A DNA stretch of 5,955 bases from assembly GCA_016794075.1 (NCBI GenBank), contig JAEUKU010000049.1, positions 1 through 5,955 on the forward strand, in the 5' to 3' direction. The notes under the pieces were generated by a model. The model worked only from the letters and a program-made list of their open reading frames with translations, had not been told where the DNA came from and did not search any database. The position numbers and the translations under genes were made by a program. Shown here piece after piece: positions 1-4,837 of this stretch (within the stretch, counting starts at the first letter, position 1; the number at the start of each line of letters is the position of its first letter). The stretch comes from Rhodospirillaceae bacterium. GTDB lineage: Bacteria; Pseudomonadota; Alphaproteobacteria; Dongiales; Dongiaceae.

Positions 1-413
1 AAGCCGGCCTGGTTGCCTTCCGGTGCCACGCCTTCCGGCTGCCAGCCGCGATTGGTCATGAACTCGGCCCAGCGGCCGGCACCCTCGGCCCACGGCACGG
101 CGACATAGGCGTCGTGGTTGCCGGGAATGACGGTGACCCGCTCGCCCGTGCCCAAACGCCGCAGCCACTGGCCGGCGCGGGCGAATTCCTGGGGCAGGGA
201 AATGTTGACCAGGTCGCCGGTCACCGCGATGTGATCGGCGTTGCGGGCGGCGACGTCATCGACGATGAGGTCGAGGATTCGGCTCAGATGGATGTGCTGC
301 CGATTCTTCCACCAGGACAGCCACCCGGTCAGGCGCTTGTTGAACAAGCTGCCGATCTCGTCGACCGACCAGCCCGCCAGATGCGGGTCGGAAAGATGCG
401 CCAGCACGAACAT
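1..413 (-). CDS. Calcineurin-like metallophosphoesterase (partial, C-terminus beyond left edge)
   Basis: Reading the minus strand from the ATG at 413-411 gives 137 residues open to the window edge. Three metallophosphoesterase signatures appear in order: an Asp-x-His motif (SDPHL, D9 and H11), TGDLVN (G66-D67) and PGNHD (N99-H100-D101). These residues bind the two-metal centre that hydrolyses phosphomono- or diesters. The later histidine motifs of the family (GHxH type) would lie beyond the edge. A GGGAG sequence about 11 nt upstream supports the start. There is no signal peptide, so the protein is probably cytosolic. The GNHDAY block resembles Icc/CpdA-like and LpxH-like class III enzymes, so the substrate cannot be assigned. 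The gene is divergent from the lipid operon at 614, with 200 nt between start codons. A role in removing a phosphate from a lipid head group is possible, but it is only inferred from position. The family call is firm; the function is unknown. Confidence 0.88.
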   Translation of the reverse strand, partial: MFVLAHLSDPHLAGWSVDEIGSLFNKRLTGWLSWWKNRQHIHLSRILDLIVDDVAARNADHIAVTGDLVNISLPQEFARAGQWLRRLGTGERVTVIPGNHDAYVAVPWAEGAGRWAEFMTNRGWQPEGVAPEGNQAG

Positions 414-613
414 GCGACCGAAGGCTCCCGATGGGGGTGGCGCCTGTTTGGCGGGAAGGCGGCCGCGCGTCAAGCCGCCGCACGCCAGGCCACTATGCGT
501 CAAGGTCTGGGAACGCCCCGGTATGTATAGCGGAAGTGCTTGAAATTCCTTGTGGACGGCCCATCGCAAGCCCGATATTCCTCACCCCACCATCGATCTG
601 CCCGGAGCACCGA
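414..613. promoter_or_regulatory. Divergent intergenic region, probable promoters for both flanking genes
   Basis: This 200-nt stretch separates two divergent start codons and should carry their promoters. No box is convincing. On the minus strand, TTGACG-like -35 hexamers occur at 473-468 and 503-498, as part of an 8-bp direct repeat (GCGTCAAG at 467-474 and 497-504 on the plus strand). Neither has a good -10 at 17 nt. On the plus strand, TTGTGG (550-555) followed 18 nt later by GATATT (574-579) is a weak sigma-70-like pair upstream of the GTG at 614. The part from about 510 to 600 is less GC-rich than the surrounding genes, as expected for a promoter. Individual boxes are guesses. Confidence 0.35.
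604..607 (+). promoter_or_regulatory. Ribosome binding site that decides the GTG start at 614
   Basis: GGAG lies 6 nt before the GTG at 614-616, an ideal Shine-Dalgarno position. The reading frame is open further upstream to an ATG at 431, but the extra 61 residues are low in recognisable structure and rich in Arg, Pro and Ser. They would also place coding sequence across the whole divergent promoter region. The GTG is therefore preferred. Confidence 0.6.
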
Positions 614-1768
614 GTGTCGGCCGACCGCGCCAACATTGCCTACTGCCTGATCGGCGACAGCGATATCCGACCGTTCCACCTGTCCCCGCGCGAGCGCTTG
701 CGGCGGTCGCTTCTCCGCGCCGGCATCGAGACCGAAATCTCCGCCTCCGACCTGGAGACTTGGGATGGTCCGGCGATCGCGCTACGTGCCGATTACGTCA
801 TGGATGACGGCCTGGTCGCCGCTATGGCCGACGCCGCCGGCATCGCGCTGCGCTCGGAGAGTGGGCACATCGTGGCGGCGCACGGCATCGACCGCGCCGG
901 GGCGCGCAAGGCCTTCGCGGTCGTCGCCGAGCTTGAAGACGTCGCCGCCTCGGACTTCATCGTGCAGGACGCGGTGACGCTGGCCAGCACCTATCGCAAG
1001 GCGCTGCGCAAGCGCGCGCGGCCGATCCTGGCGCATCTCGACGGCGCCGATCCGGTCGCCATCGAGCGGCTGCTGTTCGACGGCTCCTACAAGGGCGTCA
1101 CCGACTTGGTGACCAAATACGTGTGGCCACTGCCGGCCTTCGCGGTGACGCGCTGGTGCGCGCGCCACCGCGTCTCGCCCAACGCGGTCACCTGGGTCAG
1201 CCTCGGCTGCGTGATCCTGGCGACGCTGCTGTTCTGGAACGGCTGGTTCCTGCTCGGACTGGCGGCGGCCTGGGCGATGTGTTTCCTTGACACCGTCGAC
1301 GGCAAGCTGGCGCGCTGCACGCTTACCTCGACCAAGCTCGGCGACGTGTTCGACCACGGCATCGACCTGCTGCATCCGCCGTTCTGGTACTACGCGTGGT
1401 TCGCCGGTCTTGGCTATGCGGTGGCGGAACCGCTCTCCTGGGCGCTCTGGGTGGTGATCCTGGGCTATGTTGCCGGGCGCCTGCAGGAGGGCTTGTTCAT
1501 CTGGCGCTTCGGCATCGAGATCCATACCTGGCGGCCGATCGATTCCTGGTTCCGCCTGATCACCGCGAGGCGCAACCCCAACCTGCTGATCCTGTCCGTC
1601 GCGGCGCTGGCGCAAGCGCCGGACAAGGGGCTGCTGCTGGTCGCCTGGTGGACCATCATCAGCTTCGCCTTCCATTCGCTGCGCATCGCCCAGGCGTTCC
1701 AGGCGCAGATGAAGGGCCGGCCGCCGCAATCCTGGCTGCAGGCGCCGATGAAGACGGAAGCGGCATGA
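614..1768 (+). CDS. CDP-alcohol phosphotransferase with N-terminal extra domain
   Basis: The predicted protein has 384 residues. It carries the complete CDP-alcohol phosphatidyltransferase signature DxxDGxxAR-x8-GxxxDxxxD: D226, D229-G230, A233-R234, G243, D247 and D251. In this family those aspartates bind metal and a nucleotide-activated donor, and transfer its phosphoryl-lipid or phospho-alcohol part to an acceptor hydroxyl. Hydrophobic membrane segments lie around residues 194-225, 253-290 and 325-353. Residues 1 to about 160 precede the family domain and are not part of ordinary PgsA or PssA, which are about 180-250 residues long. This part vaguely recalls the sugar-nucleotidyltransferase half of bifunctional inositol-phosphate cytidylyltransferase/phosphotransferases, but no glycine-rich nucleotide loop (GxGxR type) is visible, so it may be degenerate. 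The stop overlaps the kinase start by 4 nt (ATGA), implying coupled translation. With the next two genes it forms a kinase, cytidylyltransferase and phosphotransferase set. The acceptor alcohol is unknown. An annotation of phosphatidylglycerophosphate synthase would be an over-call. Confidence 0.88.
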   Translation: MSADRANIAYCLIGDSDIRPFHLSPRERLRRSLLRAGIETEISASDLETWDGPAIALRADYVMDDGLVAAMADAAGIALRSESGHIVAAHGIDRAGARKAFAVVAELEDVAASDFIVQDAVTLASTYRKALRKRARPILAHLDGADPVAIERLLFDGSYKGVTDLVTKYVWPLPAFAVTRWCARHRVSPNAVTWVSLGCVILATLLFWNGWFLLGLAAAWAMCFLDTVDGKLARCTLTSTKLGDVFDHGIDLLHPPFWYYAWFAGLGYAVAEPLSWALWVVILGYVAGRLQEGLFIWRFGIEIHTWRPIDSWFRLITARRNPNLLILSVAALAQAPDKGLLLVAWWTIISFAFHSLRIAQAFQAQMKGRPPQSWLQAPMKTEAA

Positions 1769-2724
1769 ACCGGGTCGGCATTCTCAGCAACGCCAAGAGC
1801 CGCCGCAACCAGACCGCCATGCCGGCGATCGAGGCGATGCTGCGCGGCGAGCCCAAGCTGCATCAGCGCTCGTTCAAGGACATCCACGATCTGCCGCGCT
1901 GCCTCAGCGAACTGGCCGAGGCGGGTGTCGAGCATCTCATCGTCAACGGCGGCGACGGTACCGTTCATGCGACGATCGGCGAGCTCATCGAGCGCTCGCC
2001 GTTTCCGGCGCTGCCGCTCCTCTCGCTGGTCGGCGGCGGCATGACCAACGTGATCGCGCATGACGTCGGCAGCCCGAACCAGCCGGTGGCAGCCATCCGG
2101 CGCATCCTCGAAGGCCTGCGCGCGGAGCAGCAGGGCGAGGTCTTGCGGCGCCACGCCCTGGCGCTGAAGCGCAGCGGGCACGACCGTGCCGAATACGGCT
2201 TCCTGGCCGGCGCGGTCGGTTTCTACCAGGGCACGATCTTGAGCCGCCGCGACATGCATCGCATGGGCTTGCGCCAGGCGCTGGCGACCAAGGCCGGCAT
2301 CCTGTGGTCGGTGATCCGCCTGCTGCTGCATGGCGAGGGCGAGCGCTCGGGCCTCAAGGGCGAGCGGGTCGCCATCGGCCTCAACGGCCAGCCGCCGCAC
2401 GAGGCGCCCTATTTCCTCATCCTGGCGACGACGCTGGAACGGCTGATGCCTGGCGTGATGCCGTTCTGGGGCCACGATCACGGCAACATCAGGCTCACCA
2501 CCATCGCCTCGCCGCCGAAGCGCTTCGGCTTTGCGGCGCTGCCGGCGGTGCGCGGCAGACCGCGGCCGTGGATGCAGCGCGCCGGCTATGCCAGCACCTG
2601 CGCCGACCGCATCGCGCTGCGGCTGAACTCGCCCGTGGTGCTCGATGGCGAGATCTACGACTCCGGACCGCACGGCCATGTCGAGCTCGCCACCGGCCCC
2701 GCCATCGCCTTCTGCCGGTTCTAG
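1765..2724 (+). CDS. Diacylglycerol/sphingosine-kinase-family lipid kinase (candidate ceramide kinase)
   Basis: The start is the ATG at 1765, overlapping the previous stop as ATGA, with GGAAG just upstream; the product has 319 residues. The family's nucleotide-binding motif GGDGT is present at residues 62-66 (context VNGGDGTVHATIGEL). A second glycine-rich loop, GGGMTN (90-95), sits where diacylglycerol kinases usually have GTGN. An LDGE motif (293-296) near the C-terminus matches the conserved acidic site of the C-terminal beta-sandwich domain. There is no signal peptide or obvious membrane helix, as is usual for these peripheral enzymes. Family members phosphorylate a lipid hydroxyl of diacylglycerol, sphingoid bases or ceramide using ATP. 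The divergent second loop and the serine palmitoyltransferase gene 2.1 kb away make ceramide or another sphingoid lipid a plausible substrate. I recall that Caulobacter CpgB is a ceramide kinase of this family located near spt. Kinase family is confident; substrate is inference. Confidence 0.9.
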   Translation: MNRVGILSNAKSRRNQTAMPAIEAMLRGEPKLHQRSFKDIHDLPRCLSELAEAGVEHLIVNGGDGTVHATIGELIERSPFPALPLLSLVGGGMTNVIAHDVGSPNQPVAAIRRILEGLRAEQQGEVLRRHALALKRSGHDRAEYGFLAGAVGFYQGTILSRRDMHRMGLRQALATKAGILWSVIRLLLHGEGERSGLKGERVAIGLNGQPPHEAPYFLILATTLERLMPGVMPFWGHDHGNIRLTTIASPPKRFGFAALPAVRGRPRPWMQRAGYASTCADRIALRLNSPVVLDGEIYDSGPHGHVELATGPAIAFCRF

Positions 2725-2727
2725 GCC

Positions 2728-3639
2728 ATGGACAGCCGCGCAGCGCTGCAAGGCCTGGTGGCAGCAGAGCTGAAGCAGCCGGTCGCGCCGCCGGTGATCG
2801 CCATGGCCGAGGCGGTGCGCGCGCGCCATCCGCAGGGGACGCTGGCGGTGCTGTTCTACGGCTCCTGCCTGCGCAAGCCGGAGACGCTGCTGGCGGATTC
2901 GGTGCTCGATTTCTACCTGCTGGTGGAGAACTACACCGCCGCCTATGGCGCCGCGCTGTTGGCCTTTGCCAACAAGCTGCTGCCGCCGAATGTGTTCTAT
3001 CTGGAGCTGCCGCACGAGGGCGGCACCCTGCGCTGCAAATACGCGGTGCTATCGCTCGACGATTTCCTGGCCGGAACGGCGCGGCGGACGCTGAACGTCT
3101 CGATCTGGGCGCGTTTCAGCCAGCAGGCGCGGCTGGTCTGGTGCCGCGATGCGGAGATCGCTGCGCGCGTCGCCGAGGGCTGCACCGAGGCTGTCCTCAC
3201 CATGCTCGGGAACGTCGTGCAACTGCTGCCGGCTGAGGCGACGGCCGATCAGCTTTGGCAGCGCGCCTTCCTGGAGACCTATGCTGCCGAGTTGCGCTCG
3301 GAGGGTGCGGAGCGCGCGGCCGAACTCGTTGCGCTGGACGTTGATCGTTTCCGCCGGGTGACAGGTCCCGCCCTGGCCGAATTGCACACGACGCCCCTGG
3401 AAGACGCGGCGCATTGCGCGGCGACCTGGCGGCGCCGGCGGCGCGTGGGCAAGCTGCTCAACCTCGCGCGGCTGGCGAAGGCCGCCTTCACGTTCCAGGG
3501 CGGCGTCGACTACGTGCTGTGGAAGGTACGACGGCACTCCGGCGTGGAACTCCAGGTCACCGACTGGCAGCGGCGGCATCCAATCCTGTCGGCCCCCGTG
3601 CTGGCGTGGAGACTTTACCGGCGGGGCGCCTTTCGGTAG
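2728..3639 (+). CDS. Tam41-like phosphatidate cytidylyltransferase family protein (candidate CDP-lipid synthase)
   Basis: The product has 303 residues, starting 3 nt after the kinase stop with no clear Shine-Dalgarno, so translation is probably coupled. The order of motifs resembles mitochondrial Tam41/Mmp37. There is a nucleotidyltransferase YGS loop (YGSCLR, 44-49). It is followed by a hydrophobic strand with Asp (VLDFYLLV, D61), a NVFY segment (88-91), and a CKYAVLSLDDF block (103-113) like the KYGVIS-x-DL region of Tam41. The segment up to about 140 resembles the Tam41 region around its AGRLxKPV block. The C-terminal KAAFTFQGGVDY (251-262) recalls the family's KGIFTAG tail. Tam41 makes CDP-diacylglycerol from phosphatidate and CTP, and is soluble and peripheral, unlike the multi-helix membrane enzyme CdsA. 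No membrane helices are visible here either. Placed between a lipid kinase and a CDP-alcohol phosphotransferase, it would supply the activation step, perhaps on ceramide-1-phosphate. The match is by eye; a generic nucleotidyltransferase is the fallback. Confidence 0.75.
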   Translation: MDSRAALQGLVAAELKQPVAPPVIAMAEAVRARHPQGTLAVLFYGSCLRKPETLLADSVLDFYLLVENYTAAYGAALLAFANKLLPPNVFYLELPHEGGTLRCKYAVLSLDDFLAGTARRTLNVSIWARFSQQARLVWCRDAEIAARVAEGCTEAVLTMLGNVVQLLPAEATADQLWQRAFLETYAAELRSEGAERAAELVALDVDRFRRVTGPALAELHTTPLEDAAHCAATWRRRRRVGKLLNLARLAKAAFTFQGGVDYVLWKVRRHSGVELQVTDWQRRHPILSAPVLAWRLYRRGAFR

Positions 3640-3656
3640 TACTAACAAGGCGTTGG

Positions 3657-3678
3657 CGGCGCGGCACAGGGCGCGCCG
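3657..3678 (+). other. Small GC-rich hairpin in the gap before the desaturase gene
   Basis: A 7-bp perfect inverted repeat (CGGCGCG / CGCGCCG, loop of 8) sits in the 62-nt gap between the Tam41-like gene and the desaturase gene. No T-tract follows, so it is not a standard Rho-independent terminator. In DNA this GC-rich, such a stem can arise by chance. It could attenuate transcription or protect RNA ends, but nothing else supports that. Confidence 0.25.
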
Positions 3679-3701
3679 GACCGCATGGAATCGAGCCTTC
3701 A

Positions 3702-4775
3702 ATGCCCGAGCGGAAACAGCGATTTGAAGAGGAGACACCGGCGGGATTTGCCGTTCCCGAGGCGTGGCGCCTGGTGCGTGACCTCATGTCGCACAACCCC
3801 GTCATCTATTTCGCCGACTTCACGCTCTCGGCCGTTATCGGGTACGGCGCGGTCTGGGTCTATTTCATGGCGCCCAACTGGTCGCCGTTGCAGGTTGCCG
3901 CGTTCTTCGTTGCCACCTTCGGCGTGTTCCGGGCGGGCGTCTTCATCCATGAGGTCGTCCACATGCCGGGCGGCAAGATGACCGCGTTCAAGGCCTATTG
4001 GAACCTGATCTACGGCGTGCCGATGCTGACGCCGTCCTTCATGTACGCGAACCACACCGACCATCACGCGCGGCGCTACTACGGCACCGCACAGGATGGC
4101 GAGTATCAACCCTTCGGCCTGGGTGGGCCCGGACGCATCGCGCTGTATTTCGCCCAGGTGCTGGCGATTCCCATCTTCGGGATCGTCCGCTTCCTGATCC
4201 TGGCGCCCTTGGCCTGGATCAGCCCGCGGATGCGCGCCTGGGTCTGGCGGTCGGCTTCGTCCTATATCTCCAACCCCGGCTACCGGCGCGACGTGCCGCG
4301 CGGCGAGGATCATCGCTGGTGGGTGGTGGGCGAGGTGCTCTGCTTCCTTTGGCTTCTGTTTGTCGTTGCGCTGTTTGCCAGCGGCACTCTGCCGTTCGAA
4401 TACATCATCGAACTCTATGTGCTGAGCGTGGTGGCGGTCTTCTGGAACTGGCTGCGCAACCTGGCTGGCCACCTGTTCCTCTCCGACGGCAAGCCGATGA
4501 GCCACGAGGCGCAGTTCCTGGAATCGGTGACCGTGGTCGGCACGCCCTGGCTGCACGAGCTGATCTTCCCGGTGGGGCTGCGCTATCACGCCATCCACCA
4601 CCTGTTCCCGGCGATGCCCTACCACAACATGCCGGAATGCCACCGCCGCCTAATGACCCAGCTGCCGGCCAATTCCGGCTACCACCAGACGCTCTACAGC
4701 AGCATCTGGCAGGTCTTCGCCGTGCTGCGGCGGAACATGCGCCGGCATCAGGTGGCGACGACCCAGCGGGCCTGA
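3702..4775 (+). CDS. Membrane fatty-acid-desaturase-family di-iron enzyme
   Basis: The product has 357 residues, starting at the ATG at 3702 with weak GAG/GGAA upstream. The three histidine boxes of membrane desaturases/hydroxylases are all present: HEVVH (H83-H87), HTDHH (H118-H122) and HAIHH (H296-H300). An additional conserved-looking RNLAGH lies at 252-257. These histidines bind the di-iron centre that uses oxygen and electrons to desaturate or hydroxylate an acyl chain. Hydrophobic segments lie at about 34-57, 63-82, 144-173, 206-227 and 233-250. This leaves the histidine boxes on the cytoplasmic side, as usual for the family. No cytochrome b5 or ferredoxin domain is fused, so electrons must come from another protein. 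The gene is 62 nt downstream of the lipid trio on the same strand and convergent with serine palmitoyltransferase. It may act on a fatty acyl, ceramide or sphingoid chain. Whether it desaturates or hydroxylates cannot be read from the motifs. Family assignment is secure; substrate is unknown. Confidence 0.9.
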   Translation: MPERKQRFEEETPAGFAVPEAWRLVRDLMSHNPVIYFADFTLSAVIGYGAVWVYFMAPNWSPLQVAAFFVATFGVFRAGVFIHEVVHMPGGKMTAFKAYWNLIYGVPMLTPSFMYANHTDHHARRYYGTAQDGEYQPFGLGGPGRIALYFAQVLAIPIFGIVRFLILAPLAWISPRMRAWVWRSASSYISNPGYRRDVPRGEDHRWWVVGEVLCFLWLLFVVALFASGTLPFEYIIELYVLSVVAVFWNWLRNLAGHLFLSDGKPMSHEAQFLESVTVVGTPWLHELIFPVGLRYHAIHHLFPAMPYHNMPECHRRLMTQLPANSGYHQTLYSSIWQVFAVLRRNMRRHQVATTQRA

Positions 4776-4779
4776 CCGC

Positions 4780-4814
4780 AAAAACCAACAGCGCGCCACG
4801 ACGGCGCGCTGTTG
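4780..4814 (-). terminator. Rho-independent terminator of the serine palmitoyltransferase gene
   Basis: A perfect 12-bp inverted repeat (arms 4786-4797 and 4803-4814, GC-rich, 5-nt loop ACGAC) lies in the 62-nt space between the convergent stop codons. Five A residues at 4780-4784 on the plus strand become TTTTT immediately after the stem when read on the minus strand. This fits termination of the minus-strand transcript, about 25 nt after its TAG. In the plus direction the same stem follows the desaturase stop but lacks a T-tract, so any termination there would be weaker or need other factors. Confidence 0.8.
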
Positions 4815-4837
4815 CGGAACTCCCGACGACGGTGTGA

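Noticed and set aside
114..543. Plus-strand open frames of 138 and 100 codons at the left end
   Set aside because: They lie opposite the metallophosphoesterase, whose SDPHL, GDLVN and GNHD motifs are unmistakable, and they show no domain of their own.
431..613. N-terminal extension of the CDP-alcohol phosphotransferase from the ATG at 431
   Set aside because: The 61 extra residues show no domain-like pattern and would fill the divergent promoter region. The GTG at 614 has a well-placed GGAG.
1396..1764. Longer kinase open frame starting at 1396
   Set aside because: It would overlap 369 nt of the phosphotransferase coding sequence. The ATG at 1765 with ATGA overlap begins exactly at the typical first strand of the kinase fold (VGILSNA).
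1465..3015. A 516-codon open frame on the minus strand opposite the phosphotransferase, kinase and Tam41-like genes
   Set aside because: It is antisense to genes with clear family motifs, is rich in Arg, Gln, His and Ala with no recognisable domain, and is what high third-position GC produces on the opposite strand.
3414..3701. Upstream extension of the desaturase frame
   Set aside because: It runs through the 3' end of the Tam41-like gene in another frame. The residues are Arg/Gly/Ala-rich and unlike a desaturase N-terminus.
3699..4643. A 314-codon open frame on the minus strand opposite the desaturase gene
   Set aside because: It overlaps a gene with three intact histidine boxes. The translation is low-complexity His/Arg/Gln-rich sequence typical of an antisense shadow in GC-rich DNA.
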